A stretch of 64,000 nt of DNA from Loripinus fragilis (GCA_964019695.1 OZ026518.1:110776145-110840144), one strand, 5' to 3'; shown: positions 12,293 through 24,189, numbered from the stretch's first letter. Program-made: numbers and translations. The notes: a model not told the origin generated them from the letters alone.

Positions 12293-12765
12293 CGCCACAA
12301 GTAATTTCCAACAATGTGGCATTTTGACAAGTGTAGACGTGCTTGTGCAGCCTCCTTTTAAGCTTAGAAACTCAAAATTAAGTTTTGTCAGTAGCTTAGC
12401 ACTCCTAGAATATTCAAGCGACTAGCAAAGACTCTGATCAGACTGCCCAATTAAAGCCGAATATTCACCTTTTCTACAGCTTTAAGAATTAAATAAGCAG
12501 CTTTCAGAGACAAACCAACTTAAATACGGAGCTTCTGCGCAGCCCACACAAAAAAGTACAGCTTTTACCCAGCTTATACGCAGGTCTGAAAAAAACCACA
12601 GCATTTCTAAAGCTTTAACACAGGTCTGAAAAAAACACAGCTTTTACGCAGTTTTTTTGAAAAAGAGCTGCGTTTAATTTTGGCAAGAGATATGCGCAGG
12701 CTGATCTGAGCCTTTGATGGTTGCAAATACCACATTGTTGGTAATCTCATGTCGCGGCTCATATG
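12293..12765. mobile_element. Inverted-repeat element family 2 with ~230-bp insertion
   Basis: The left half ends at gatcagactgccc (12449) and the right half resumes at tatgcgcaggctgatctgag (12691). The intervening 12450-12690 is A-rich with repeated 'acagcttt' motifs and faces itself in inverted form at its edges (aattaaagc / gcgtttaatt), suggesting a nested element. Confidence 0.72.
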
Positions 12766-12829
12766 GCAAGTACTGCTAGGAAGTTAATGTGTACAAATGA
12801 TTAGGGCACATACTGTACTTTTATTTGGC

Positions 12830-12978
12830 TGGGTTTGGTTCTTTATGTCCAAGACAACAGCTATGGTCATGTTGGGATGGTCAGTTCACCTAACCACACT
12901 CTTTCCTGGGCAAGTTTGACTAATCAGTTAACCAGTACTTTGTGCACATACTTTCGCTTGTAACTGACAACAAAAACT
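12830..12978 (-). mobile_element. SINE family B 3' fragment
   Basis: Tail tggttctttatgtccaagac followed by the family B body (ggtcagttcacctaaccaca, cttgtaactgacaacaa); the tRNA-like head is absent. Confidence 0.8.
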
Positions 12979-13667
12979 GTACTTTTAAAGATGCATTATA
13001 ATATGGCTATACCATTTTTTATAGATTAGAAATGGGTAAATTTGCTCCAGAGTCGTTGACAGAGTAATTTGGAGAAAGGTATACTCTCTATGTCTTGTAG
13101 CAACCATAACATGATTATTTTATCTGTATTGTTTTCAACAGTTCTCGTTCGTCTTTAAACTCTAAAACTTTGAAGCTATTACTGCTTGTCTATCAGGACT
13201 TTGATTGCAGTGATTGTGAATGGATGTAGGCATAGGCATAGGTGGAGAAAGGTATGACTAAATTTGGAAGGTATGACTAAATTTGGAAGGTATGCCTAAA
13301 TTTGGGAGGTATGGCTGAATTTATATGCCAAGATAATAAATGTATGAATTAATGTGAATTAATGTGAGTAGACTGAATCATCTCATTGATGGAGACCTTC
13401 ACTTCAGAAGCAGAGGCTGATCAGGGTTTACATCACATTCTGCATGATGTATATTTAAGCATGGCATCTTGATTCTAAGGAATAAACATGGTATTTCAAA
13501 CACCACACCGGGTAGGCGGCAATCCAAAATGCTCTTAGCAATCGACCAACGCAGATCAAAAATCTTAAGAAACAGAGTTTTCAATTGTCGCCAATCGGGT
13601 GACAAACGGCAATCGAAAACTATGTTTCTAACGATTTTTTATCTACGTTTGTCGATAGCATTCAGTG

Positions 13668-14235
13668 CCGGACCTAAGGGGGGGCCTGGGGTCCCAGGGG
13701 GGTGGGTACTCTCATTTTTTCTTCATACGTAGGCTCGGGCCCAGCATCTACCGTTCACCCCAAAATAAATACATGTATCAAGAATTTTAAGCACCCTAAA
13801 AATATTCGAAATTTTAGCCACCCAAAGAATATCCCTAATCCTGTATCTTGACCTTAAGAAAAGACCCTAAAATGCATAGAAATGACCCCTAAATATAGCC
13901 CAATTTTGTGATGACCCCAAAAAACATCCACAAAACATTCATACCCAAAAGAATATTCATTTTTCTGAAAACCCCCAAAAACATTGAAATTCAAAATATT
14001 GAACCCAAAAAAATTAGCCCGAGCCTACGTATGTTTGAAAATATCAGAGTACCCCCCCCCCCCCCCACATCGGGTTTGAGTGTCTAACCTTACTTAAAAT
14101 TGAGGTTATAGAATATGGAAAAAAGGGCTTCAAAATGGCTTGAAACTTATTCTCAGAGACATAGATTTTTAAAAAAAAATCCCGGGGGAGGTCCCCCGGA
14201 CCCCCCTCCTATGAGCGGGGTTCCACCCCCCTCTC
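13668..14235. repeat. G/C-rich inverted-repeat region
   Basis: tactctcattt..catacgtaggctcgggc (13706-13742) is inverted at gcccgagcctacgtatg..agagtacccc (14017-14060); outer edges ggacctaaggggggcc and cggacccccctcc. Includes a poly-C tract near 14052. Confidence 0.65.
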
Positions 14236-14969
14236 ATACTCTCCCCCCGCTCACGGCTTGCGTCGCTCAAAATTAACATTTTCATAAACTTCTTTCAGGA
14301 ATAGCATCAGAGTGTCAAACAGTTTAAGTTCAGGTCAGGCCTGACATTTTGTTGGGCCTGACCTGGGTCCAAACTGTTTGCAAAGATTTTCGGCAGACGA
14401 CACTAGCACACCCTTTAATGTAATCTCCACATCTAAAAGTTCTTGTGTTTTTACAGAAGGTACAATATACAAGAAAACTATAGAAAGAATCTAACAGATA
14501 TGAACACACTAAATAAGTTATCACAGGCCATAAATGCACATTCAGCAAAGACTGGTACCTAAGTACCTCAAAAAGTTTGGACAATAAAACAAAACTGGCA
14601 ACACATTCCATTGAAATTCTAATATTTAACATTAACTCTTAAAGCATCACTCACAACAAAAGTTGTCTGCTTTGTCATCTGCTGAAAATATTTCAAAAGC
14701 TTCCTTTACTAACAGTATGGCCCCATATCAGTCTGATCTGGATCCACACTGTTGGTTCAGGAGCAGTCTGATATGGGGCCATACTGTTAGCCTTCATACT
14801 TAGTATATCATAATCAGTCAATAATGTTAGCAAATATATGAGCAGACAATATTTTCAGATGTTTATTTTTGCAGGCACTTTAAGGGTTTATCATCTCCCC
14901 TTGCAGAAAGTGCACATGAATGATATGCTATAATCAAGTTATTGTCTGGTTTGTGCGTCTGTACAGGAA

Positions 14970-15184
14970 GCTTTTGTTTGTTTGTGTTGATGCTTTATGT
15001 CCAAGTCAACGATTTTTCACTCATGTTGTGACATTTTCCTGTCTTCCTGGGTTGAACCAGTACTTAGCAGAGGAAGTGTCTTGCTCGAGGACACAACACT
15101 GTGACTCCACCGGCGGTGAGTCTCCAACTAGCGACCCTTTGATCCCAAGTCTAACATTCTACCAATTGAGCCATTGCGCTCCTC
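14970..15184 (-). mobile_element. Diverged SINE, family A-like
   Basis: Shares cttcctgggttgaaccagta, cttgctcgaggacacaac and a head complementary to an A box (taccaattgagccattgcgc), but the tail reads gctttatgtccaagtcaacg. Related to the fragment at 62330-62560. Confidence 0.75.
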
Positions 15185-15526
15185 AAACAGGAAGCTAATC
15201 AGGAAGAGCAAAAAATGGACTATCTCGCGTACAGACACAAAAACTATACAATAACTAACACAATGCCACAGATTTTATTGTCCAAACCTTCAGCGTAACC
15301 ATGGTAACCAATCCAGCCTATATTTATATATTTACACAATATTTACAGCTGTACACCTATATTACATTTTTTTACAAAACCATCACAGACAACAGAGCTA
15401 TCTTAACAAAATACAACAAAATTCTTTACATCATAGTCATAACTAGAAATTGACTTAGAAAAAAAACACAATTACATAATATATGTAGAACTACGGTAAG
15501 CAAAAATGTGGCAGTTGGATTTAAGG

Positions 15527-15745
15527 TAGATGTTCTCAAATTTTAAACACTAGATGCCTTCCAAAATGGCTCAGACAAACAGTGCAGACCCAGATCAGAC
15601 TGCTTCTGAAGAAGCAGTCTGATCAGGGTCTTCCCTGTTTGCTGTTCTGACAAGCATTTTTGTTATTTTCAGCTTGATAACCATCATTTTACTTGAAAAG
15701 AGAAGGAAAACAGTGTTCGAAATTTTAGAACATTTACCATATATT
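15527..15745. mobile_element. Inverted-repeat element with 'tctaaaatttt' ends (family 7)
   Basis: Ends ggtagatgttctcaaatttt and aaattttagaacatttacca; core gatcagactgcttctgaaga / agcagtctgatcaggg. A second copy at 20737-20958, and a left part at about 17020-17141 cut by the composite element. Confidence 0.78.
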
Positions 15746-15831
15746 AAACTTGAAGAAACCTATACATTTCCCAAATATTAAAGGGCCAGCCAGTGAGATT
15801 ATGGTATTCATCACATATGGACCTCATCACA

Positions 15832-16071
15832 TGGGCCTCGACGCGACAAATCTGTCTTCGGGGTTTCTGACAAAGCGAGACTCAAACCAGTCTCCTCAGC
15901 TACAGAGACTAGCTAGAAAATTGAAATTTCACCTGTAGCAAGTTTAGATATGATACTTTATAAAGAGCGAATGACAAAGGCGCTGAGCAGACTGTGTGGA
16001 TGCGCAGGCTGGTCTGCGCCTTTTATGTTCACAAACCCTGAAGACAGGTTTTTCTGGTGTCAAGGCCCACA
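15832..16071. mobile_element. Second copy of the TCGCGAGAAAACC-end element
   Basis: Ends tgggcctcgacgcgacaaat and ttttctggtgtcaaggccca (more diverged) with the same interior as 8541-8782. Confidence 0.75.
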
Positions 16072-16769
16072 TATACTCATGCTAATAAAAAGAAGGCCAC
16101 CCCAATTATACATATTTGTTGAAAATAACTACAGACATGAACATGTAATGATAACAAATATATTGTAGTTCATATTTTGTATGAACGCCACCTTTATGAA
16201 TGCATTCTATGAGCCTTTTGCCCATGCTTAAAAGAAGCCTTGGGTTGTACCCACCCCGTCCCTTGTGGAATGTATTGCCTATTGTTCAACTAGCTAGTGT
16301 TCCAATCTGGAAAATGTGGCAGCTGGGAAGGAATATGATCATGTACCCACCAATCCTGATTATCCCAGGGATGGTCGATCAGGGTTGGATTGGGACCTGG
16401 GAGGCTGGTCAAGGAGTATGACATGGCCAGCTTGCAAACAGTTCCTTGCCATATTGCAGGTATGCTGGCATTGTCTTGCTGGAAGAGAAAATTGTTTCAA
16501 ACATTCTATAGATTGGCATGACATGTGCGTTAAGGCCTTCATCTACATAGCGTTGGCCTGTAAGTGGCCCCCGAATTACTATGCAAATTGAACAAACCTT
16601 ATACGAAGCTCAGTGTGGCCTTCTTTTTCTTAGCAAGAGTATATAATTCTTCAACAATGTTAGGCTCATAGAGGCAGCTTAGACTACTGAAATTTTGCAT
16701 CTAGCAAGTGTAGCTTTTATTATTTCTGGTGCAAACCAGTCTGTGCTCCTGGTCAGTTGGTCTGCACAT

Positions 16770-16925
16770 TTTTATATGTGTTAATCATCCCACCAACAGC
16801 TAAGGTCATATGGAGACAGGGTCACAGCTTAAAGTCCCATTCAAGGGATTGAAGAAGCAGGGAATCAAACTGGCTACCCCTGGTTTACAAGGCGAGTGGT
16901 TTATCCACTACACCATGGTGGCTTC
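16770..16925 (-). mobile_element. SINE-like element with a different tRNA-like head
   Basis: Read on the minus strand it begins gccaccatggtgtagtggat (A-box-like) with agtttgattccctg as B box. The rest does not fold as a complete tRNA gene. It is the only copy of this type seen here. Confidence 0.6.
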
Positions 16926-17719
16926 TTTTTCCCTTGTGTTCCTACACAACAAATTTATGTTTTCTGTGATGAGACCCATATGCTAAGCCCTTATCTCGCC
17001 AATGGATAAAACCAAAATCGCTGGTCATTCTACAGTACACTTTCTCTTCCTGTTCCAAACTCAAATCATGGTTATTCAGGTCCTTGTTTCCCCAAATTCT
17101 TAACGGAATAGCAAACAGAGAATGCCCTTATCAGACTGCTTCCTTTCAGGGTTCATACAGAGATGGCAAAACAAAATTCCCTGACATTTCCCTGACTTTT
17201 CCCTGACACCAATCTAAATTTCCCTGACATAACCGTACTCGCCGAGAAACTTGGTTTCATTCAAACCTTTGTCTATAGTTACAGTTTACAGCTCTTTTTT
17301 CAATTTTGAGTGATTATTTTGAACTTTGTAAAGTTTTTATTCCAGCTTTTCAGCATTTGTATTTAGTAAATGACTTTTCAACAAAGAAATTAACAGAAAG
17401 TCACAGGACCATATGTAAAAAACTGCTGTCTTCTTTCAAAAATTTGGATGTTGACTTCTAAATTTAATCTCCTATAAAGCCACCCATAATGCAACCATTA
17501 AATAGAGGAAAGCAATTTAGCTGAATGTGAAATATTTCACTCTAAAAGCTAAAATGTTCAGAAAAGTTTTTCGATAATGTTCAACTAAAGCCCAGAATAC
17601 AGCAAATTGTTGACAGCGGACAACACATGACAGACTTTTGAGTGATCAGAACAACTCACTTTGAGCACAAAGTGCTTAGGTGAGCTAACAAGATGCTAAA
17701 TGAGCCTAAACCGCTGACT

Positions 17720-18520
17720 TTATGATTTCCGAAGATTTTTTGATTATCCTTTTTTATGAGTCTATGGGAGAAAATGACCCCAGGTTGTGGTGTCGGTCAA
17801 TTTTAGCTTCTGGTCCCAGGGGCATGGTTGGTAGGATTTACGTAGTTAACCACTATATATTGCTACATACTAAATATAGAAGCTGTAGGCTTGTGGCTTC
17901 AAAAGATCCCCTGTAAGTTTATGGAAGGTAAATACCCTGGGGGTTTGGTCAATTTAGAACTCAGGGGCATGGTTGGCATGATATATTTAGGGAATCACCA
18001 AACATTGCTATATACTAAGTATATATGAGTATGGAATGGAAGATTTTTAAAGTTTTTTTCCAATCATAAGTCTATGCGAGCTATTGATCCCCATTTGCAT
18101 GACAATTTTTCACCCACGGGGCTTGATTGGCTGGATTTATGTAGGGGACCACTAGACATACTAAATATATAATCTATAACCTTGTGGTTTTAGAAGATAT
18201 TTTTTGTTTTTCCCATTATAAGTCTATGGGAGTTATTGATACACAGGGTGTGGCCAGTCAGGATTCCAGGGGATCTATGATGTGGAGCACTAGATGCTGC
18301 TACATACTATAAATATATGGTTTCAGAGAAGAAAATTTTTAAAGTTTCTCCTAAAATAAGTCTATGGAAGCTATTGATCCACAGAATGTGGACAGTTTTG
18401 ACCCCTGGGGCTTGATTGGTAGGATTTATGTAGCGACCACAAGGCATTACAACATCCTTAAAATATAACCTGTGGGCCTCATGGTTTTGGAGAAGCTTTT
18501 TAAAGTTTTTCCCATTATAA
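17720..18520. repeat. Degenerate ~140-150-bp tandem repeat, about five units
   Basis: Recurring phrases include attataagtctatgggag, ctattgatcc, ggcttgattggtaggattta and tacatactaaatatat. Units are clearly related but diverged; several give only short open frames. Confidence 0.75.
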
Positions 18521-18636
18521 GTCTATCCTTGCATGCCAGGGAGCTATATGTTGCCATCAACCATGACAATCAGGTCCAATCCAATCAGTCCAAAAACCTT
18601 ATGTAGTCTGTCCCACTGCCTGATGATGATTTACAT

Positions 18637-19570
18637 GAAAGAACATCTAGCGATAAGGCGTATATTTTCCCTAGTTGACATGATTACAAACACCAAATTT
18701 TCAAATTGCCCTAATGTTTTTGAAATTGGTGTAGTTTGGCAGTAAAATATGCATAGAAGGCAGCAAAAAACGTTTCAAAGTGATTCACCATTTACAATAC
18801 CGTGAAAACGTGCACTTTTTACTCCCACCCCTCATTTTATGTCTTTATACTGGGTGCCGTTTAGGCCAAACTTTGAGTAAATGCATTGCTAGTTTTAAAA
18901 AAGTAAAAGTGCAAAAATGTTAAGGATAGGAGTGCTCTTCATTTCCCAAACCTAACTGTATTCCTTCTGCGCATGCGTACGAAATACACCTAAAATTGTG
19001 GCATTTGTCATTGGAAAGATGTAAATGGTGTCTTTCAGTTTGTTTTTAGATGCTTTGCCCCCCTAGACCCAAAATGCCCTTTACATATGTTGTAAATGTT
19101 TATAGCGACATGTCGTTGTCCAAACGACATCTTGGGTCTAGGGGGGCAAAGCATCTAAAAATAAACTGAAAGACACCAGTTTCATATTTCCAATGACAAA
19201 ACGCCACAATTTCGGGTGTATTTCGTACGCATGCGCAGAAGGAATACGGTAAGGTTTGGGAAATGAAGAGCACTCCTATCCTTAACATTTTAGCACTTTT
19301 ACTTTTTTAAAACTAGCAATGCATTTACTCAAAATTTAGCTTAAACGGCACCCAGTATAACTACTTAAAAAGAGGGGTGGGAGTAGAAAGTGCACATTTT
19401 CACGGCATTGTAAATGGTGAATCGCTTTGAAACGTATTTTGCTGCCTACTATGCATATTTTACTGCTAAACTACACGAATTTCAAAAACATTAGGGCAAT
19501 TTGAAAATTTGGTGTTTGTAATTATGTCAACTAGGGAAAATATACGCCTTATCGCTAGATGTTCTTTGAT
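18637..19570. repeat. ~930-bp near-perfect palindrome
   Basis: Left arm (18637-19085) from gaaagaacatctagcgataa to cctagacccaaaatg is matched in inverted form by 19130-19570, ending ttatcgctagatgttctttg. The spacer is about 45 bp (around gacatgtcgttgtccaaacg, itself a small hairpin). Arms contain single-base changes and short indels, so they are mostly but not perfectly complementary. It resembles a foldback-type element nested in 17147-20009. Confidence 0.88.
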
Positions 19571-20041
19571 TACATTGATTATATTTCAACTGACATGAAA
19601 GACATACTTCTTTGAAAATGTAAATGGACAACCAATGGACGGACTGATGGATTAGGGATGCCAAACTATTACCATGCTAATACCTCACTATGAGCCTTTG
19701 GCTCAAGTGAGCTAGAAAGGAAGCTGAGGAGGCAAGGGCAACCAAATCCTCCCATCTTCTTATGTTTAAAGCAATCTAGAAGCTATCAAAATGATTTAGC
19801 TTATATCCAAAAAGTTAAGAAAACTGCCCAAGTCAATTTCTATTTCTCATCATTTGATACAAACTGGTAATTTTAAAATTCCCTGACATTTCCCTGACAT
19901 TTTAGAAAACATTCATTTTTCCCTGACACAACATAAAATTCCCTGACAATTCCCTGACCTTGAAAAAATTTAAATTTCCCTGACATTTCCCTGACGCGTA
20001 TGAACCCTGCCTTTGGAATCAGTTCCAAATGGGTTGACTCT

Positions 20042-20220
20042 CAGGCCTCCAGATAATTGTGTTAACAAAACTATTTTTCTTATTTCTAAACCAAATCATA
20101 TGTTGTGGGTACTCAAAAGAACCGTCTCATTGAGACGGTTCTTTTGAACACCAAAAACATATGTTTAGATTGCTGGGTAAGAAAATAATTACAATTTTAC
20201 GATCAAAAAGTTTGCTTAAC
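20042..20220. mobile_element. Hairpin element 'ggtactcaaaagaaccgtct' family
   Basis: Palindromic core gttgtgggtactcaaaagaa / ttcttttgaacaccaaaaac around ccgtctcattgagacggt, in a larger inverted repeat (caggcctccagata; ttttcttatttct). Other copies: 31000-31080, 37500-37570, 42668-42840, 43500-43625, 49861-50000 and 50040-50205. Confidence 0.75.
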
Positions 20221-20736
20221 TGGAAGTTTGCTTAACTGGACCTATGCTACTCCGTTTTTCTTTGCTTTTTTGCAAAGGATCTGGCGTTCACACTATTAGA
20301 ATATTTACTGCTATTAGCAGCTAATGGTCCACTGTGAGCCTATTTGCATAAGTTTCAACCAATCATATCTGAACTACAAGTCATGTGATTTCTACCACTT
20401 CATCTATTGGTCAAATGCTAACTGAATTATTAGGTAATATTTACATAATTTCATAAGAAAAACCAGCAAAGCTATGGCATTGAGCAATTAACAGAAAGAC
20501 ATTTATATTTACAATGCACATATTTATCTAAAGAGAATATTCATAAACATATATGAATACTCTTTATGAAAGTAAATGGTCTCTATCACTAGTGATAACA
20601 ATGAATATTCATAACCATATATGAATATCCATGATGAAAGTGAGATGGCCTTTGACAACAGATATGATGAAGAATATTCATTAACATTATATGAATACTC
20701 CAGAGATTATGATGAATAATCATTCATCATCAAAGT

Positions 20737-20958
20737 ATGGTAAATGCTCTAAAATTTCTAACAATTTTCTCTTTCTGTTCTCAACTAAAATGTTGGTTAT
20801 CAGGGCTGGAATGGATAAAATTCTTGTCCAAATAGCAAACAGGTAAGACCCTGAACAGACTGCTTCTACAGAAGCAGTATGATATGGGTCTGCACTGTTT
20901 GTCAAGACCTTCTTGCCAGGCATCTAGTGTTCAAAATTTTAGAACATTTACCATAAAT
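20737..20958. mobile_element. Family 7 inverted-repeat element
   Basis: Ends tatggtaaatgctctaaaat and attttagaacatttaccata. It interrupts a gaatattcat-rich repeat that continues on both sides (20530-20725 and 20970-21030). Confidence 0.8.
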
Positions 20959-21144
20959 GGTCTTTATTAAGAGATGATGATGATGATGAATATTCATTAA
21001 CAAATATGAATATTCATCAATAAGTAGATGGTCACCTTTATCCACAGAGATGAAAAAAGATGAAAAATATTAAATAACCATAAATGCAGATAATTATTTA
21101 AATTTAAAGTAGATTATTTATGGTGAAGTCAACATTTTGCAAAA

Positions 21145-21330
21145 GGGAGCTCAGTGGTAGAGTGCTTGACTTGAGATCAAGAGGCTGTGGGTTCGAGTCT
21201 CATCGGTGTGTCTTCCTTGAGCAAGACACATTTATCCTTGCTTAGTACTGGTTCAACCCAGGAAGACCTGTCACGCCATAACTGACAGATTGTTGATTGG
21301 GACGTAAAGAATCAAATCAAACAAACAACA
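21145..21330 (+). mobile_element. SINE family A
   Basis: Head gagctcagtggtagagtgct, B box gtgggttcgagtctc, tail gacgtaaagaatcaaatcaa. Confidence 0.85.
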
Positions 21331-21547
21331 TTTTGCAAGATAACAAACTATACTAAGAGTAGTCGAGAAAAAATGTTAATTTTCTTTGCATGAAAATTCT
21401 AAAAATTCACACAATTGTTAAAATTCTTCATTTTTTGTTTTGAATTTTCCTAGCAGTCTAACCACGTAGTTAATTCTAGAAAATCATACAACTACTATTG
21501 TTTTTAATTTTCTATAACAAATTTTATCTACATGTAAACAAACTTGT

Positions 21548-21752
21548 TTTTTGTTTGTTTGATTTGATTCTTTACGTCCACTCAACAATATTTCAGTTAT
21601 GCGGGACGGGTCTTCCTGGGTTGAACCAGTACTAAGCTAGGATAAATGTGTCTTGCTCAAGGACCACAACACAGTGGCGCCGGTGAGGCTCGAACCCGCG
21701 GCCCTTCGGTCTCGAGTCAAGCACTCTACCACTGAGCCACTGCCCTCCCTGT
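21548..21752 (-). mobile_element. SINE family A
   Basis: Opposite orientation to the copy 220 bp to its left; tail tttgatttgattctttacgt, head ctaccactgagccactgccc. A short direct repeat tgtaaacaaacttg at both sides (near 21532 and 21751) looks like its target-site duplication. Confidence 0.87.
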
Positions 21753-22082
21753 AAACAAACTTGTATTTACAAGAAAATCTTTTAACTACAAATGTTCTTA
21801 TATTTCTATTCTTGAATTTTCTTTACATGTAAAAATCATTCAACTACAATTCTTGAATTTTCTTTGCATGTAAGTCACCCTTTGAATACTCATTGGAATA
21901 TCAAATTTGTGACACTCAATTTTATCACAACTGCATTCATTAACCCTGTGGGCCCTACTTCCACTAGGGTATGACCACAAATCATAGTTCAATCTCATTG
22001 TGTTAAACATATTTGCGGAGTCAAATTTCAGACTACAGGATTTGAGTCACCAATCTGAGTGTTTGGAGTTCAGCCTTACGTA

Positions 22083-22232
22083 TAGCTTTTTTGGGGTTTT
22101 TAGTTGGGGATTTTTGTATGTGTTTTTGTGTGTGTGTGTATTTGCTTTTTTTTTTTGTTTTGTTCGTTTGTTGTTTTGTTTGTGTTTTTTTTTTGTTTTT
22201 TTTTTTTGGGGGGGGGGGAGGGGAGGGGATGC
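22083..22232 (+). repeat. T/G-rich low-complexity tract
   Basis: Long runs of T and tttgttttg, ending in a run of twelve G followed by aggggagggg. Open in one frame only because it lacks A. Confidence 0.85.
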
Positions 22233-22505
22233 TGTTGTTCTTGGTGCTATGACTTATTAATTTAAATTTTTAAAAAAATGACTTGTTAATTTTGATTAAA
22301 AATTACAAACTGTTGCCTTCTTCATAGAAAATCTCAAAGTAACAATATAGAAAACCTAAATAAATATTAATGACAGAATTTTTTTTCGCCAAAAATCTTA
22401 TGTATACTAATTGGAACTGCCTCAGTAAGGCACTTCCAATTAGTATGCATAAGTTGTTTTGGTGAAAAATCACCTATATACAATGTAATGAGACATGAAG
22501 CAGAA

Positions 22506-22826
22506 ACACAGGGCCGTGTAGCCCAGTTGGTAACGTGTCTGGCTACAGATACGTGTCTGACTGCAGATCCAGGGGTTGCGAGTTCCAACACAGCCCGGTC
22601 CTATACTTTCGTGGAGATTGATCATGAAATAATTTCTATGGTCATTCTCCTCCCTTCCGCTGATTCATTCAAGAAGAGTTGTTGTCAGTTTCAAACGAAA
22701 GTATGTGCACAAATTACTGGTTAACCGCTTGTTCAAGCCTGCCCAGGAAAAAGTGTGGTTAGATGAACTGACCATCCAGCCATGACCATAGCTGTTGACT
22801 TTGGACGTAAAGCAACAAAACAAAAA
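22506..22826 (+). mobile_element. SINE family B, full length
   Basis: tRNA-like head (gtagcccagttggtaacgtg as A box, gggttgcgagttcca as B box), body and tail ending gacgtaaagcaacaaaac. Near-identical copies at 33764-34087 (minus) and 49261-49576 (plus). The body shares the 'cctgccc/gttgaacc' central region and a '..ctgttgac..ggacgtaaag' tail with SINE family A. It is retrotransposed RNA polymerase III-derived DNA, not a working tRNA. It lies in the presumed 3' untranslated or flanking region of MAST. Confidence 0.85.
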
Positions 22827-22840
22827 TGAAGCAGAAACAT

Positions 22841-23833
22841 TCAAGGGGGGTCCAGTGATAGACTCTTTTTCTCTTGTAAAGAAGCCTTTCTCTGTGTTTT
22901 TTCTGCGGAGTTTGGATGCAGTCTGTCTGGAGATAACGCCCGTCTTAATAACGGTGAGCCTGGCTCTGTCTTGTGCTTTGAAAATGAGGGTCGTTTAACC
23001 AGTGTCTGGCCCGGATTTGTAATCAAATGAGATGGAATTGTTTTCTGTGGCTGATTTGATGCCCCAATTTGATGACCCTGACCTTGAGTAAAAGCCAGTG
23101 GGCTCGGGCTTCGGGTTGGGGAAACTGGCATGGGAGAAGGGGAAGGAGTTCTGGCAAGTGGAGACAATGGGATATTGTGAACGGATTTCCTCCGGTGGGG
23201 AGACTTCAAGCTCTGTGTCCTCTTGTGCTTAAGTCCTGCCAACGTGCTTGGTCTGTTGTAAGTCGGTGAGACAAGCTGGCTTGCTGGGGAGTTCGGAGAG
23301 CTGGAGCTGGGTGAACTGTTGGATGAGTTCCCCGAATCTGGGCCCCATGTATGAGAGAGAGGGGATGACTGAATACCAGTTTTAAATGACACATTTGATG
23401 TGTCACCAAAAGACCAAGATTTACTGAAGGGGCTTGCTCTATAAGCAGTATTGGGAGTTAAGGGGGAGCCTGGCATCACCAGGGAGTGTCCTGTCACATG
23501 ACCATGTCCATCTTGTTGCGCTGCAGCACGCTTCGTACTTAATCTTCTAAACAGAGATCTACTTTTCTTTTTATCTCCACTTCTTTCCTTAGGGTTCTTC
23601 TTTTTTGACCGCCTTGCCATTTTTCCAGGGTGCGCTCCCTTCTTTCTAGCCCCCGTTGTGATAGAGGTACTCTCGAGAGGTACACAACGAATGCGTAACT
23701 CTTCCTTTCCCTTCAGAATGAGACGTACAACTTGAGTGTGCAGTAAACCATGTATAGTCTCATCATTAATGTGAGTAATCAGGTCACCTTCACGTAGTCC
23801 GGCTTCAAATGCTGGACTGTTGTCCTCAACTGC
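22841..23833 (-). CDS. MAST: MAST last identified exon: second half of PDZ, basic Ser/Pro-rich tail, stop (residues 731-1060)
   Basis: A 993-nt exon with acceptor ttctggtttcag, phase 0. It completes the PDZ domain (AVEDNSPAFEAGLREGDLI, then THINDETIHGLLHTQVV), followed by the family motif KMARRSKKK, a long Ser/Pro-rich tail with SSNSSPSSSSPNSPAS, KSPHRRKS..IPLSPLARTPSP and SPLLRRALSPDRLHP, ending KKSLSLDPP and TGA. Vertebrate MASTs continue for hundreds of poorly conserved residues past the similar point. No good donor lies near the end, so I take this as the terminal coding exon, but a further exon to the left cannot be excluded. A SINE starts 15 bp past the stop. Confidence 0.9.
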   Translation of the reverse strand, partial: AVEDNSPAFEAGLREGDLITHINDETIHGLLHTQVVRLILKGKEELRIRCVPLESTSITTGARKKGAHPGKMARRSKKKNPKERSGDKKKSRSLFRRLSTKRAAAQQDGHGHVTGHSLVMPGSPLTPNTAYRASPFSKSWSFGDTSNVSFKTGIQSSPLSHTWGPDSGNSSNSSPSSSSPNSPASQLVSPTYNRPSTLAGLKHKRTQSLKSPHRRKSVHNIPLSPLARTPSPSPMPVSPTRSPSPLAFTQGQGHQIGASNQPQKTIPSHLITNPGQTLVKRPSFSKHKTEPGSPLLRRALSPDRLHPNSAEKTQRKASLQEKKSLSLDPP

Positions 23834-24189
23834 CTGAAACCAGAAAATGTAGAAATAAGCATGTTGAACTCTTTGCATGCTGGGTAAATTTTCATGATTT
23901 TGATGTCGTCTGCTGACTTTTTTCAAAATTAACTTTTTTCAAAAAATCTTTCAGGACGTTGAACACTATCAGAGTGTCAAATAGTCAAGATTCCGATCAG
24001 GCCTGATTACTGTCGGGCCGGATCTGGGTCCAATCTGTTTGCAAATGTTAGCAGCAGACAACAAAAGTCGCTGCTAGCAAGGAAAGAGTAAATAGCAGAC
24101 TAAGCTGATACAAGACTGTGCAAACAGTGTAGACAAAGACCAGACTGATCCAAGGAGCAGTCTGATCTTGGTTCACATTGTTTGCCATT

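Larger units (their letters stand above)
17147..20009. mobile_element. Composite 2.86-kb element with CAGGGTTCATAC ends and 5-bp target duplication
   Basis: Ends CAGGGTTCATAC and GTATGAACCCTG are perfect inverted repeats, flanked on both sides by ccttt (17142-17146 and 20010-20014). Just inside both ends are direct repeats of 'ttccctgacat'. The interior holds tandem repeats (17720-18520) and a giant palindrome (18637-19570). No transposase frame is present. The same ends with a 5-bp duplication (acacc) flank 28703-29105. CAGGG ends recall hAT elements, but those usually duplicate 8 bp, so the superfamily is open. Confidence 0.85.

Noticed and set aside
14330..14632. 100-codon minus-strand open frame
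   Set aside because: Overlaps a family 5 inverted-repeat element, hydrophobic random composition, no splice signals in a consistent frame.
20964..20969. Polyadenylation signal for MAST (AATAAA on the minus strand)
   Set aside because: About 1.9 kb past the stop and beyond several inserted elements; no supporting downstream element, so no terminator is called.
22488..22724. Open frame and apparent tRNA gene at 22506
   Set aside because: The tRNA-like head continues into a SINE body present in several copies; it does not close into a full cloverleaf with acceptor stem.
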